From NCBI GenBank assembly GCA_024072375.1, contig CP099617.1:291001-355000 (forward strand): a DNA stretch of 64,000 nt, read 5' to 3'. Shown here one piece after another: positions 38,560 to 48,305 of the stretch; within the stretch, counting starts at the first letter, position 1; each line of letters begins with the position of its first letter. Below the pieces are notes generated by a model. It was not told the origin of the DNA. It was given only the letters and a program-made list of their open reading frames with translations, and ran no database searches. The stretch comes from Sphingomonadaceae bacterium OTU29LAMAA1 (GTDB lineage: Bacteria > Pseudomonadota > Alphaproteobacteria > Sphingomonadales > Sphingomonadaceae). Both the position numbers and the translations under genes were made by a program.

Positions 38560-38986
38560 GCGGGTTGGGAGTCTCGACCGAATTGGCCGCCGTTATAACG
38601 CCGTTCAGGATTGATCTGCGATAACCATCGATGCCGGACAGGGGGCGCGAATTGGAAGCTCCCTCCCTCTGCCCGGCGCTTTTTCGAGGTGAGCGCACAG
38701 CCCGGAAATGGCAAACGCCCGGACCGTTTCCGATCCGGGCGCCTGCGTGACGAGAAACCCGTCAGCCCCCTTAGGTCGCTTCCTGGAGCGCGCGTTTTTC
38801 GCTGCGCTTCCGATCGGCTATTCCCCGAACCACGGCCGTTGCCTGTGTCTCAGATGAGTTTTTGCTAGGCACCCGGGCGGGCTTTGTCACCGGCTATGTG
38901 CGGCCGGTGAATCGATTGGCTGGACCCTGTGTCGAATCCGCAACATTTGTTGCACCCCCCGCCGGCGTCACCTAGAGCCTCGACCC
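38560..38986. other. 427-bp intergenic region with two hairpins
   Basis: No coding sequence with supporting features is seen between the TonB receptor and lolC. It contains an 8-bp perfect hairpin CGCCCGGA/TCCGGGCG at 38716-38741, which on the minus strand is followed by TTTGCC, and a second, TCACCGGC/GCCGGTGA, at 38887-38910. The lolC promoter must lie here. A small RNA is possible but not shown. Confidence 0.5.
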
Positions 38987-40231
38987 ATGCTTCTCTCCAC
39001 CTACGAACGGATGATCGCCCGGCGCTACCTGCTTCCGGGCAAGGGAGAGGCGTTCATCTTCCTGGTCGCCTCGATCAGCCTCGTCGCGGTGATGCTCGGC
39101 GTCGCCGCGCTGGTCATCGTCATGAGCGTCATGAACGGCTTCCGGGCCGAGCTGTTTGACAAGATCGTCGGCCTGAACGGCCATGCGGTGGTGCAGGGCG
39201 TCGGTGGCCGGCTGCCCGACTGGCGCGACATCGTCGCGGAGGCGCGGCGGACGCCGGGCGTCACGTCGGCGGTGCCGATGGTCGAGCAGCCGCTCGCCGC
39301 GACCTATAACGGCCGGGCCGAGGCGGTACTGGTCCGCGGTCTCGGCACCGCCGACGTCCGTCGCATGATCGGCGGCAAGCTCATCATGGGCTCGCTGTCG
39401 GGCATCCGTCCCGGCAACGGCCAGATCGCGCTCGGCTCGCGGCTCGCAGAGGCGCTGGGTGCGCAGGTCGGCAGCGAGGTGTCGCTGTTCAGTCCGCAGG
39501 GGCAGACGACGCCGTTCGGGACGGTACCGCGCATCGTCAGCTACAAGGTCGGTGCGATCTTCGAGATCGGCCTGTACGATTACGACAAGGCCTATGTCCT
39601 CATGCCGATCGAGGATGCGCAGACATTGCTGCTGCTCGGCGACAATGTCGGCATGATCGAATTGCAGACGGTGGACGCGGACAAGGTCGGGCCGATCCTT
39701 GCGCCGCTCGCCGACAAGCTCGGCGGCAATGCGGTGATCGCCGATTGGCGCAGCATGAACGCCCAGCTGTTCCAGGCGCTGGAGGTCGAACGCGTCGCCA
39801 TGTTCACCGTGCTGTCGATCATCATCCTCGTCGCGGTGTTCAACATCCTCTCGTCGCTGATCATGCTGGTCCGCGCCAAGACGCGCGACATCGCGATCCT
39901 GCGGACGATGGGCGCGACGCGCGGCGGGCTGATGCGCATCTTCATGGTGGTCGGCACCACGATCGGCGCTCTCGGCACGCTCGCCGGGCTGATACTGGGC
40001 TTCATCTTCCTGTTCTATCGACAGGCGGTGGTAAACCTCGTCCAGCTGATCACCGGCCAGAATTTGTGGGACCCCTCGATCCGCTATCTGACCGAGCTGC
40101 CATCGAAGACCGACCCGGTCGAGATCATCATCATCGCGCTGATGGCGCTGGTGTTCAGCTTCCTCGCCACGCTGTACCCGGCGTGGAAGGCGGCGAGCAC
40201 CGATCCGGTACAGGTGTTGCGTTATGAGTGA
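38987..40231 (+). CDS. lolC: Lipoprotein-releasing ABC transporter permease (LolC/E type)
   Basis: Membrane subunit of the Lol system that extracts lipoproteins from the inner membrane (414 residues). TM1 ([31 protein letters not shown]) is followed by a large periplasmic domain (residues about 50-270) and three C-terminal helices with the FtsX-like core [39 protein letters not shown]. Only one permease gene is present, as in alphaproteobacteria that use a LolF-type homodimer. It overlaps lolD by 8 bp. Confidence 0.95.
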   Translation: MLLSTYERMIARRYLLPGKGEAFIFLVASISLVAVMLGVAALVIVMSVMNGFRAELFDKIVGLNGHAVVQGVGGRLPDWRDIVAEARRTPGVTSAVPMVEQPLAATYNGRAEAVLVRGLGTADVRRMIGGKLIMGSLSGIRPGNGQIALGSRLAEALGAQVGSEVSLFSPQGQTTPFGTVPRIVSYKVGAIFEIGLYDYDKAYVLMPIEDAQTLLLLGDNVGMIELQTVDADKVGPILAPLADKLGGNAVIADWRSMNAQLFQALEVERVAMFTVLSIIILVAVFNILSSLIMLVRAKTRDIAILRTMGATRGGLMRIFMVVGTTIGALGTLAGLILGFIFLFYRQAVVNLVQLITGQNLWDPSIRYLTELPSKTDPVEIIIIALMALVFSFLATLYPAWKAASTDPVQVLRYE

Positions 40232-40958
40232 GTTCGACGCGAACGGCGCCGGCGGCATGATCCGGCGCGGCCCGGCGCCGACCGAAGAGGTCGCGGTGCT
40301 CCAGACGAGCGGCCTGACCCGCAGCTTCACCCAGGGCGGCGAGACGATCCATGTCCTGCGCGGGGTCGACCTGTCTGTCGCGCCGGGAGAGATCGTCGCG
40401 CTGGTCGGCCCTTCCGGGTCGGGCAAGTCCACGCTGTTGCAGGCGGTCGGCCTGCTCGAAGGCGGCTTCCAGGGATCGATCCGCATCGCCGGCACCGAGG
40501 CGGCGAAGCTCGACGCGCATGGCCGCACCGTGATGCGCCGCGATCACCTCGGCTTCGTCTACCAGTTCCATCACCTGTTGCCGGATTTCAACGCGACCGA
40601 GAACGTCGTCCTGCCGCAACTCGTCCACGGTGCCGATCGCAAGACCGCGGACGACCGGTCTGCGGCGTTGCTGACCGCGCTCGGCCTCGGCCATCGCCTG
40701 ACGCATCGGCCCAGCCAATTGTCCGGCGGTGAGCAGCAGCGCGTCGCCGTCGCCCGCGCGCTCGCCAACCGCCCGTCGCTGGTGCTGGCGGACGAGCCGA
40801 CCGGCAACCTCGACGAACATACCGCCGACATCGTGCTCGCCGAATTCCTGCGGCTGGTCCGCGGCGAGGGTTCTGCGGCGCTGATCGCCACACACAATGA
40901 ACGGCTCGCGCAGAAGATGGACCGCGTCGTCCGGCTGCACGAAGGCGTGTTGTCGTGA
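40224..40958 (+). CDS. lolD: Lipoprotein-releasing ABC transporter ATPase LolD
   Basis: Cytoplasmic ATPase of the Lol system (244 residues). Walker [10 protein letters not shown], signature [15 protein letters not shown], Walker [14 protein letters not shown] and the H-loop ATHN are all complete. The [17 protein letters not shown] segment after the Q-loop is typical of LolD. It starts inside the end of lolC and its stop overlaps the next gene (GTGA). Confidence 0.95.
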   Translation: MSEFDANGAGGMIRRGPAPTEEVAVLQTSGLTRSFTQGGETIHVLRGVDLSVAPGEIVALVGPSGSGKSTLLQAVGLLEGGFQGSIRIAGTEAAKLDAHGRTVMRRDHLGFVYQFHHLLPDFNATENVVLPQLVHGADRKTADDRSAALLTALGLGHRLTHRPSQLSGGEQQRVAVARALANRPSLVLADEPTGNLDEHTADIVLAEFLRLVRGEGSAALIATHNERLAQKMDRVVRLHEGVLS

Positions 40959-41545
40959 GCCGGTGGGGCGAGACGCCGACGCTCACCGGCGCTCACGTGA
41001 CGCTCCGCCCGCTGGAGCGCGCTGACCGGGACGCGTTGGTCACCGTCGCCGCGGCCGGCAACCTCTGGGACACCTTCTATGCCAATGTGTCGCAGCTAAA
41101 GGACGCCGATCGCTGGTTCGACGCCGCCTTTCAGCAGCAGGAGTTCGGGCGCGCCCGGCTGTTCGCCGTTTGCGATTCGGCGGGGCAGGTGGTCGGCACG
41201 ACCCGTTTCATGCGGATGAGCGAAGGTCATCGGCGGCTCGAACTCGGCGGCACCTTCTATGCGAAGACGGTGCAGCGCACGGGCGTCAACACCGAGGCGA
41301 AGCTGCTGCTGCTCACGCATGCGTTCGAGGCGCTGGACTGCCAATGCGTGCAGATCCGCACCGACGCGCTCAATCAACGCAGCCAGACGGCAATCGAGCG
41401 GCTTGGTGCCAAACGCGACGGCATCCTCCGCGGCCACCAGATCGTCGACGGACGCCTCCGCGACAGCGTCGTCTACTCGATCCTCGACCGCGAATGGCCG
41501 GGCGTTCGCCAGAACCTGCGCTTCCTGCTCGCGAGGCACGCATGA
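40955..41545 (+). CDS. GNAT N-acetyltransferase, RimJ/RimL-like
   Basis: A 196-residue acetyltransferase with GTG start overlapping the lolD stop by 4 bp. It shows the [19 protein letters not shown] opening of the RimJ/RimL group, a central [43 protein letters not shown] acetyl-CoA region and the late [22 protein letters not shown] motif. Target unknown. It is translationally coupled to lolD and to the following peroxidase gene, but functional linkage to lipoprotein sorting is not evident. Confidence 0.9.
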   Translation: MSRWGETPTLTGAHVTLRPLERADRDALVTVAAAGNLWDTFYANVSQLKDADRWFDAAFQQQEFGRARLFAVCDSAGQVVGTTRFMRMSEGHRRLELGGTFYAKTVQRTGVNTEAKLLLLTHAFEALDCQCVQIRTDALNQRSQTAIERLGAKRDGILRGHQIVDGRLRDSVVYSILDREWPGVRQNLRFLLARHA

Positions 41546-42015
41546 TCACCAATTTCACCGTGCAGTCTGCCGATGGGAGCGCCGTGCCGCTCGATCGTTA
41601 TGCCGGGCAGGTGCTGCTGATCGTCAACACCGCCTCCAAATGCGGCTTCACCCCGCAATATGAGGGGCTGGAGGCGCTACACCGCCGCTATTTCGATCGC
41701 GGCTTCGGGATGCTGGGCTTCCCCTGCAACCAGTTCGGCGCGCAGGAACCCGGCGACGCGGCAGAGATCTCGCGCTTCTGTTCGCTGACCTATGATGTGA
41801 CCTTTCCCGTGTTCGCCAAGGTCGACGTCAACGGGGCAGGGGCCGATCCGCTATTCGATCGGCTGAAGCGTGACGCGCCGGGCGTGCTGGGATCGAAGGC
41901 GATCAAGTGGAACTTCACCAAATTCCTAGTGAACCGCGCCGGCGAGGTGGTCCACCGCTACGCCCCGGCGACGAAGCCGGAGCAGCTCGCCGCGGACATC
42001 GAGGCCCTGTTATAA
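41542..42015 (+). CDS. Glutathione peroxidase family protein (Cys type)
   Basis: Thiol peroxidase of the GPx fold (157 residues). The catalytic cysteine is in NTASKCGFTPQYEGLE; the FPCNQFGAQEPG and IKWNFTKFLVNRAGEVV motifs complete the Gln/Trp/Asn active site. Cys rather than Sec is used, so it probably depends on thioredoxin. It overlaps the GNAT gene by 4 bp; last gene of the lolC-lolD-GNAT-gpx run. Confidence 0.94.
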   Translation: MITNFTVQSADGSAVPLDRYAGQVLLIVNTASKCGFTPQYEGLEALHRRYFDRGFGMLGFPCNQFGAQEPGDAAEISRFCSLTYDVTFPVFAKVDVNGAGADPLFDRLKRDAPGVLGSKAIKWNFTKFLVNRAGEVVHRYAPATKPEQLAADIEALL

Positions 42016-42044
42016 AACAGACCCGTTCCGGAGCATGAAGGGAG

Positions 42045-42626
42045 TTACACGGCTGGAGCGGCAAAGGCCGCTGCGCCGGCCTTGTGGTTGAGCGCCGACG
42101 CCACCGATGCCACGCCGCCGAACACGAAGCTGATGCCCAATACGAACCCCGGCAGGGTCAGGACCGACCACGGCAGCGTCGCCAGCACGTACACCGCCAG
42201 CAGGAGGTTCACCACGCCCAGCGCGATCATCAGTCCGCGCCCGCGCCGGAACCGCGCACCCAGCCCGATCTCCATCGCGCCGCGAAGCCCGAGCCAGATC
42301 GCAACCATCAACGTCAGCGAGAGCGCTCCCGCCAGCGGAAAGAACGCCATCAGCAACCCGACCACCAGCGACAGCAGACCGAATCCGATCGCATAGCCGC
42401 GTCCCTCATGCCCCTTGCCGGCGAACCCCGCCGCGATCGACACCAGCCCTGTGGCGATGAAGAATGCCCCGATCACCAGCATCGCCGCGTATGTCGCGGC
42501 GAAGGGATTGATGAACGCCAGCACGCCCAGCACGATCGACAGTACGCCATAGGCCAGTATCCAGCCCCAGCCGGCACCGGCAGCGGGCGGGTTCAACGGG
42601 TCGGTGGCGGCGCGCGTGTCGGTCAT
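42045..42626 (-). CDS. HdeD-family (DUF308) acid-stress membrane protein
   Basis: A 193-residue inner-membrane protein with six predicted helices in the DUF308 repeat pattern (WILAYGVLSIVLGVLAFINPFAATYAAMLVIGAFFIATGL, then RGLMIALGVVNLLLAVYVLAT). HdeD of E. coli contributes to acid resistance at high density; the mechanism is unknown. The ATG at 42626 has GGAGAG upstream. An exact EcfG-type promoter at 42651-42675 places it in the general stress regulon. Confidence 0.9.
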   Translation of the reverse strand: MTDTRAATDPLNPPAAGAGWGWILAYGVLSIVLGVLAFINPFAATYAAMLVIGAFFIATGLVSIAAGFAGKGHEGRGYAIGFGLLSLVVGLLMAFFPLAGALSLTLMVAIWLGLRGAMEIGLGARFRRGRGLMIALGVVNLLLAVYVLATLPWSVLTLPGFVLGISFVFGGVASVASALNHKAGAAAFAAPAV

Positions 42627-42650
42627 GGCAGTCTCTCCGTTCACCGCGCC

Positions 42651-42675
42651 AACGGAGTTATCCACCGCCGGTTCC
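42651..42675 (-). promoter_or_regulatory. EcfG-type general stress promoter of the HdeD-like gene
   Basis: Minus strand GGAAC, 16 bp, CGTT, an exact consensus match. The predicted transcript starts near 42645, about 19 nt before the ATG at 42626, leaving room for the GGAGAG ribosome binding site. Confidence 0.8.
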
Positions 42676-42720
42676 TCCCGCCGCCTGTTCGAATCACGCG
42701 GCCTCGGCTAACGCCCTTCC

Positions 42721-45700
42721 ATGGCCCATTCCGGTTTCGTGCCGCTCCGCATATTCTCGTCCTACACGATGCTCGACGGGGCGATCGAGCCCAAGGCGAT
42801 CGCCAAGCAGGCGAAGGCGATGCACTTTCCCGCCGCCGGCCTGACCGATCGGAACGGGCTCTATGCGGCGATGGCGTTCTCCGATGCCGCGAAGAAAGAC
42901 GGCGTACAGCCGGTGATCGGCACGATGCTGTGCGTCGCCCGGCCCGGCATGCCCGACGGCGTCGTCGCACCGCTCGACTGGATCGCGCTCTATGCGCAGG
43001 ACATGACCGGCTACGACAACCTTTGCGCGCTCGTCAGCCGTGCGCACCTCGATCGCCCGATCGAACTGCCGGCGCACGTCGATTTCGCCGCGCTCGAAGG
43101 GCGCACCGATGGCCTGATCGCATTGACGGCGGGCGGTGAGGGGGCACTTGCCCGTCTGTACCACGAGGACCAGCCAGCCCGCGCGACCGACTATATCGAC
43201 CGCCTTCAGGCGCTGTTCCCCGACCGGCTCTATATCGAGCTTGCCAGACGCGGCGATGCGATCGAGGACGCGGCCGAACAGGCGCTGATCGATCTCGCCT
43301 ACGACCGCAATCTGCCGCTGGTCGCGACCAACCCCTGCTGCTTCTCGGACAGCGCCTTTCTCGACGCGCACGACGCCATGCTCTGCATTGCGCATTCGAC
43401 CTATGTCGAAAGCGAGGACCGCATCCGCTCCTGTCCCGACGCGTGGCTGAAACCCGCCGAGACGATGAAGCAGCTGTTCTCCGATTTGCCCGAGGCGATC
43501 GAGAACACGCTGGTGGTTGCGCAACGCTGCGCAGTGATGGCGCCGTACCGCAAGCCGATCCTGCCCAGCCTCGCCGGCGATCGTGATGGCGAGGCGGCGA
43601 TGCTGCGTTCCGAGGCGGAGGCAGGACTGGAGGCGCGGCTCGACCGGATCGAACAACTCGGCACGCAGCCTGCCGACGATCCGGACTGGCGCGACGTCTA
43701 TCGCAAGCGGCTGGCGTTCGAGGTCGACGTCATCGTCCAGATGGGCTTCCCCGGCTATTTCCTGATCGTCGGCGACTTCATCAAATGGGCGAAGGATCAC
43801 GACATTCCGGTGGGTCCGGGGCGTGGCTCGGGCGCAGGATCGGTCGTCGCCTGGGCGCTGACGATCACCGACCTCGATCCGATGAAGCTCGGCCTGCTGT
43901 TCGAACGCTTCCTCAACCCGGAACGCGTGTCGATGCCCGACTTCGACATCGACTTCTGCGAAACCCGTCGCGGCGAGGTGATCCGGTACGTGCAGGAGAA
44001 ATACGGCCGCGATCAGGTCGCGCAGATCATCACCTTCGGTAAGCTGAAGGCGCGCGCGGTGCTCAAGGACACCGGCCGCGTGCTCCAGATGAGCTATGGC
44101 CAGGTCGACCGCCTCGCCAAGCTGGTGCCCAACCACCCGACCGATCCGTGGGACCTCAAGCGCGCGCTCAACGGCGTGCCGGAGCTTGCCAAGGAATATT
44201 CGAACGACAATCAGGTCCGCCGCCTGCTCGACCTCGCCACCAAGCTCGAAGGCCTGCCGCGCCATTCGTCGACCCACGCCGCCGGCGTGGTGATCGGCGA
44301 CCGTCCGCTCGCCCAGCTGGTCCCGCTCTATCGCGATCCGCGTTCGGACATGCCCGTCACGCAGTTCGACATGAAATATGTCGAGGGCGCAGGGCTGGTG
44401 AAGTTCGACTTCCTCGGTCTGAAGACGCTGTCGGTCCTCAAGAAGGCGGTGCAGCTGCTCGCCAAGCGCGGCATCACCGTCGATCTCGATGCGCTGCTGT
44501 GGGACGACGAGGCAGTCTACAAACTGCTCCAGAAGGGCGACACCGTCGGCGTCTTCCAGCTGGAATCGGAAGGCATGCGCCGCACGCTGTCGGCCGTTCG
44601 CCCGACCAACTTCGGCGACATCATCGCGCTCGTCTCGCTCTACCGCCCCGGCCCGATGGACAATATCCCGAGCTTCGGCCGCCGCAAGCAGGGAACCGAG
44701 CCGATCGTCTACCCGCACCCCGCGCTCGAGCCGATCCTCGCCGAGACGTACGGCATCTTCGTCTACCAGGAACAGGTGATGCAGGCCGCGCAGATCCTGG
44801 CGGGCTTCTCGCTCGGCGGCGCCGATCTGCTGCGCCGCGCGATGGGCAAGAAGATCAAGGCCGAGATGGACGCACAGCGCGCGATCTTCGTCGAAGGCTG
44901 CGCCAAGGTGAACCAGATCCCGAAGGCGAAGGCCAACGAGCTGTTCGACTTGATCGACAAGTTCGCCGGCTATGGTTTCAACAAGAGCCACGCCGCGGCG
45001 TACGCGCTGCTCGCCTATCAGACCGCGTGGCTGAAGGCGCATCACCCGCACGAATTCTATGCCGCCTCGATGTGCTACGACATGGCGCAGACCGACAAGC
45101 TCTGCATCTTCGTCGACGACATGCGACGCCTCGGCGTGACGATCTGCGGCCCCGACATCAACAAGTCCGACGCCGAATTCGATGTCGAGGAAACACCGGA
45201 CGGCCTCGCCGTCCGCTACGCCCTCGCCGCGCTCAAATCGGTCGGCGAGGGCGCGATGGAACGCCTCGTCGTCGAACGCTCCACCAACGGCCCGTTCAAG
45301 AGCATCGACGACCTCGCCACCCGCGTCGACCCGCGCCTCATCAACAAGCGCCAACTCGAAACGCTCGCCGCCAGCGGCACGTTCGACTGTTTCGACACCA
45401 ACCGCGCCGGCATCCACGCGGTCGCCGAGACGATCCTCGCCGTCGCCGCCCGCACGCACGAGGGCAAGACCAGCGGCCAACACGGCCTGTTCGGTGCCGA
45501 GGACGTCGCCGGCGACGCGATCAAACTGCCCGCATCAGCACGCTGGACGATGGCCGATGCGATGGAGCAGGAAAAGGAGGCGTTCGGCTTCTACTTCTCC
45601 GCCCACCCGGTCGATCGCCACGCCCATCTCGCCAAGATGCACGGCGCCCGCCAGTATGTCGCGCTCACTGAACTCCGCATCCCCGAGGACGGCACCCGCG

Positions 45701-46218
45701 CCGGCGCGACGATGGCCGTGCTGGTCGAGGATGCGCGCTGGCGCACCTCGGCGCGCGGCAAGCGCTACATGATGGCGACCGTGTCGGACGCCAGCGGTCA
45801 GTTCATCGCGACCTGCTTCGACGATTCGGTCGCCGCCGAGCTGGAGGACGCCGCCCGCGCGGGGGGCTGCGGCCTCATCACCGTCGAACTCGATCGCCGC
45901 CCGGGCGAGGAAACCCCCCGCGTCTCGATCAAGCGCATCCAGCCGTTCGAGACGCTCGCCTCGATCGCCCGCTTCACCATCGAGGCGAAGGTCGCGCATG
46001 CCGCCGGTTTCGAGGCGCTATCCAGACTGCTCGCCCAGCACCGCGGCGCCCGCGGCGAGGTGAGGGCGCGCATCCCGGTCGGCGATGGCGAGGCCGTGGT
46101 TCTGCTCGGTCGCGATTTCCTGCTCGACATGGAGCTGGTCGAGGCGATCCAGACGATCCCCGGTGTGACGGACGTCGCGCTCGACCGGGTAGCGTCGCAG
46201 CTTCGATCCGTGGGGTAG
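42721..46218 (+). CDS. dnaE: DNA polymerase III subunit alpha
   Basis: Replicative polymerase catalytic subunit (1165 residues). The PHP domain begins FVPLRIFSSYTMLDGAIEPKAIAKQAKAM. Palm residues are in GPGRGSGAGSVVAWALTITDLDP and the catalytic PDFDIDFCETRRGEVI. Thumb/fingers include HSSTHAAGVVIGD and GYGFNKSHAAAYALLAYQTAWLKAHHP. The tail has HhH and OB-fold regions. Length fits DnaE1 rather than the SOS polymerase DnaE2. The start ATG at 42721 directly follows the HdeD promoter region on the other strand. Confidence 0.97.
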   Translation: MAHSGFVPLRIFSSYTMLDGAIEPKAIAKQAKAMHFPAAGLTDRNGLYAAMAFSDAAKKDGVQPVIGTMLCVARPGMPDGVVAPLDWIALYAQDMTGYDNLCALVSRAHLDRPIELPAHVDFAALEGRTDGLIALTAGGEGALARLYHEDQPARATDYIDRLQALFPDRLYIELARRGDAIEDAAEQALIDLAYDRNLPLVATNPCCFSDSAFLDAHDAMLCIAHSTYVESEDRIRSCPDAWLKPAETMKQLFSDLPEAIENTLVVAQRCAVMAPYRKPILPSLAGDRDGEAAMLRSEAEAGLEARLDRIEQLGTQPADDPDWRDVYRKRLAFEVDVIVQMGFPGYFLIVGDFIKWAKDHDIPVGPGRGSGAGSVVAWALTITDLDPMKLGLLFERFLNPERVSMPDFDIDFCETRRGEVIRYVQEKYGRDQVAQIITFGKLKARAVLKDTGRVLQMSYGQVDRLAKLVPNHPTDPWDLKRALNGVPELAKEYSNDNQVRRLLDLATKLEGLPRHSSTHAAGVVIGDRPLAQLVPLYRDPRSDMPVTQFDMKYVEGAGLVKFDFLGLKTLSVLKKAVQLLAKRGITVDLDALLWDDEAVYKLLQKGDTVGVFQLESEGMRRTLSAVRPTNFGDIIALVSLYRPGPMDNIPSFGRRKQGTEPIVYPHPALEPILAETYGIFVYQEQVMQAAQILAGFSLGGADLLRRAMGKKIKAEMDAQRAIFVEGCAKVNQIPKAKANELFDLIDKFAGYGFNKSHAAAYALLAYQTAWLKAHHPHEFYAASMCYDMAQTDKLCIFVDDMRRLGVTICGPDINKSDAEFDVEETPDGLAVRYALAALKSVGEGAMERLVVERSTNGPFKSIDDLATRVDPRLINKRQLETLAASGTFDCFDTNRAGIHAVAETILAVAARTHEGKTSGQHGLFGAEDVAGDAIKLPASARWTMADAMEQEKEAFGFYFSAHPVDRHAHLAKMHGARQYVALTELRIPEDGTRAGATMAVLVEDARWRTSARGKRYMMATVSDASGQFIATCFDDSVAAELEDAARAGGCGLITVELDRRPGEETPRVSIKRIQPFETLASIARFTIEAKVAHAAGFEALSRLLAQHRGARGEVRARIPVGDGEAVVLLGRDFLLDMELVEAIQTIPGVTDVALDRVASQLRSVG

Positions 46219-46263
46219 ACGGCATCCGCTGCCCGGATGCCTGACGTACGAAAGCCGAAGTCC

Positions 46264-46791
46264 ATGCCGATCGACACCAGCCTCCCGTTCCGTCCGGTCA
46301 ACATCGCCGTCCTCACGGTCAGCGACACCCGCAGCCTTGCCGAGGATCGCTCCGGCGACACGCTGGTCGAACGCCTGACCACCGCCGGCCACGTTCTGGT
46401 GGACCGCGACATCCTGCGCGACGACACCGACGCGATCGTCACCCGGCTTCACCGCTGGGTCGACGACGAGACGGTCGATTGCGTCATCACCACCGGCGGC
46501 ACCGGGGTCACCGGTCGCGACGTCACGCCCGAGGCGATCGAGCGCGTCGCCACCAAGATGATCCCCGGCTTCGGCGAACTGTTCCGCTATCTTAGCTACG
46601 CCAAGATCGGCACGTCGACCGTTCAGTCCCGCGCCTGCGCCTGCGTTGCCCGCGGCACCTACATCTTCGCGCTTCCCGGCTCCACCGGCGCGGTGAAGGA
46701 CGGCTGGGACGGCATCCTCGCCGACCAGCTCGACAGGCGCCACCGCCCCTGCAACTTCGTCGAGCTGATGCCCCGCCTGACGGAGCGCTGA
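46264..46791 (+). CDS. moaB: Molybdenum cofactor biosynthesis protein MoaB
   Basis: MoCF-fold protein that adenylates molybdopterin (175 residues). Motifs: [22 protein letters not shown] at the start, then the substrate loop [19 protein letters not shown], and [35 protein letters not shown] preferred the ATG at 46264 over 46237 because family members begin about 12 residues before the first strand. It is the only molybdenum cofactor gene in the window. Its stop is 2 bp from the convergent VOC gene. Confidence 0.93.
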   Translation: MPIDTSLPFRPVNIAVLTVSDTRSLAEDRSGDTLVERLTTAGHVLVDRDILRDDTDAIVTRLHRWVDDETVDCVITTGGTGVTGRDVTPEAIERVATKMIPGFGELFRYLSYAKIGTSTVQSRACACVARGTYIFALPGSTGAVKDGWDGILADQLDRRHRPCNFVELMPRLTER

Positions 46792-46793
46792 GT

Positions 46794-47129
46794 TCAGGCG
46801 ACCTGCATCACAGCCAGTTCGTGCCCGTCCGGATCGGCGAAGTGGAACCGCCGCCCGCCCGGAAATGCGAAGGTAGCGACCGTCACCTGCCCACCGGCCG
46901 CTTCCACCGCAGCTAGCGCCGCATCGACATCCTCGACCTCGATCACCGGCAACGCCGCTGCGGTCTTCTGTGCGTAATCCGCCTGAAATCCCACGTCGGT
47001 ATCGCCCGTCACCGTGGCGGCATAGGTCGGCCCGAAGTCGCTGAACGCCCAACCAAACGCGGCGCCGTAGAAGGCCTTCGCCCGCGCCGTATCCGCCACC
47101 GGCAGCTCGAGATAGTTCATCCGTGCCAT
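46794..47129 (-). CDS. VOC (glyoxalase/bleomycin resistance) family protein
   Basis: A 111-residue single VOC module: MARMNYLELPVADTARAKAFYGAAFGWAFSD, a mid part VIEVEDVDAALAAVEAAGGQV and the closing strand GRRFHFADPDGHELAVMQVA with the metal-ligand-like Glu. Substrate unknown; the fold is used by glyoxalases, dioxygenases and resistance proteins. Divergent from the radical SAM gene with 60 bp between. Confidence 0.88.
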   Translation of the reverse strand: MARMNYLELPVADTARAKAFYGAAFGWAFSDFGPTYAATVTGDTDVGFQADYAQKTAAALPVIEVEDVDAALAAVEAAGGQVTVATFAFPGGRRFHFADPDGHELAVMQVA

Positions 47130-47189
47130 CGCCTGCGTCCTTCCAGCAAAGTTCTTGCTATGTTCTATATCGCCGCCTAGCGATACGCA

Positions 47190-48263
47190 ATGGCCCATGC
47201 CAAACGCCCGATCCGCGGTGCGACCGTCAACACGGATAGCCGCCGCTTCAACCTGCCGCAGACGGAGGCGGACGGCGACTGGCTGGACGCGCGCGGTGAC
47301 GTCGATGGCGCCCCGGCACGCCTGCGCACCACCGTCACGGTCGAACATCCTCGCACGATCATCAGTCGCAACACCTCGCCCGACATCGGCTTCGATCGCT
47401 CGATCAATCCATATCGTGGTTGCGAGCACGGCTGCATCTACTGCTTCGCGCGTCCCACGCATGCGTTCCACGATCTCTCCCCCGGCCTCGACTTCGAATC
47501 GCGCCTGTTCGCCAAGCCGGAAGCCGCCGATCTGCTCCGTGCCGAGTTGCGAAAGCCCGGCTACACCGTCGCGCCGATCGCGCTCGGCACCAATACCGAT
47601 CCCTATCAGCCGATCGAAAGCGACTGGCGGATCACCCGCAGCATCATCGAGGTGCTGCACGCGACCGACCATCCGCTCACTATCACCACCAAATCCGACC
47701 GCGTCGTGCGCGATATCGACCTGCTGGCCGACATGGCGGCGAAAGGCCTCGCCGGCGTCGCCATGTCGATCACCTCGCTCGATCCGAAGATCGCCAGCAC
47801 CATCGAACCGCGCGCGCCTCACCCCGAACGCCGGCTGAAGGCGGTGCGCGCGCTCGCCGTCGCCGGCGTTCCCGTCTATGTCTCTATTGCGCCGATCATC
47901 CCGGCGATCACTGATCACGAACTGGAGCATCTCGTCGCGCGCGCGGCCGGGGCGGGCGCGCGCGCCTGCTTCTTCATCCCCGTCCGCCTGCCGCATGAAG
48001 TCGCGCCGCTGTTCCGTGAGTGGCTCGACACCCACTTTCCGGATCGCGCCGGCAAGGTCATGGCCACGATCGCCTCCCTCCGCGGCGGCAAGGACAACGA
48101 CCCGGAATTCTTTACCCGTATGCGCGGATCGGGGCCATGGGCGGACCTGCTGCGAACCCGCTTCCGGATCGCCACGCGCAAGCACGGCCTCGTTCACCGG
48201 CCGCCACCCCTTCGCACGGATCTGTTCCGCCCGCCCGCCGGCGCGCAGGGCGAACTGTTCTGA
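47190..48263 (+). CDS. PA0069-type radical SAM protein
   Basis: A 357-residue radical SAM enzyme of the SplB-like Rv2578c/PA0069 group. The cluster motif is CEHGCIYC in SINPYRGCEHGCIYCFARPTHAF, and the GTNTDPYQPIE and ITTKSDRVVRDIDLLADM strands follow. The C-terminus has GLVHRPPPLRTDLFRPP. The group is often called DNA repair photolyase-like, but its substrate is unproven and the spore photoproduct lyase catalytic Cys is not evident here. Presence with uvsE and recN is suggestive only. Confidence 0.9.
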   Translation: MAHAKRPIRGATVNTDSRRFNLPQTEADGDWLDARGDVDGAPARLRTTVTVEHPRTIISRNTSPDIGFDRSINPYRGCEHGCIYCFARPTHAFHDLSPGLDFESRLFAKPEAADLLRAELRKPGYTVAPIALGTNTDPYQPIESDWRITRSIIEVLHATDHPLTITTKSDRVVRDIDLLADMAAKGLAGVAMSITSLDPKIASTIEPRAPHPERRLKAVRALAVAGVPVYVSIAPIIPAITDHELEHLVARAAGAGARACFFIPVRLPHEVAPLFREWLDTHFPDRAGKVMATIASLRGGKDNDPEFFTRMRGSGPWADLLRTRFRIATRKHGLVHRPPPLRTDLFRPPAGAQGELF

Positions 48264-48305
48264 TCTTATCGCATCGCTAACCATCTTGCGGCATGAGGGG
48301 CGTGC

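Noticed and set aside
42694..45483. 929-codon open frame on the minus strand through dnaE
   Set aside because: It lies antisense to a complete dnaE with all catalytic motifs. The translation is rich in Arg/His/Asp/Val without domain patterns, as is usual for shadow frames in GC-rich genes.
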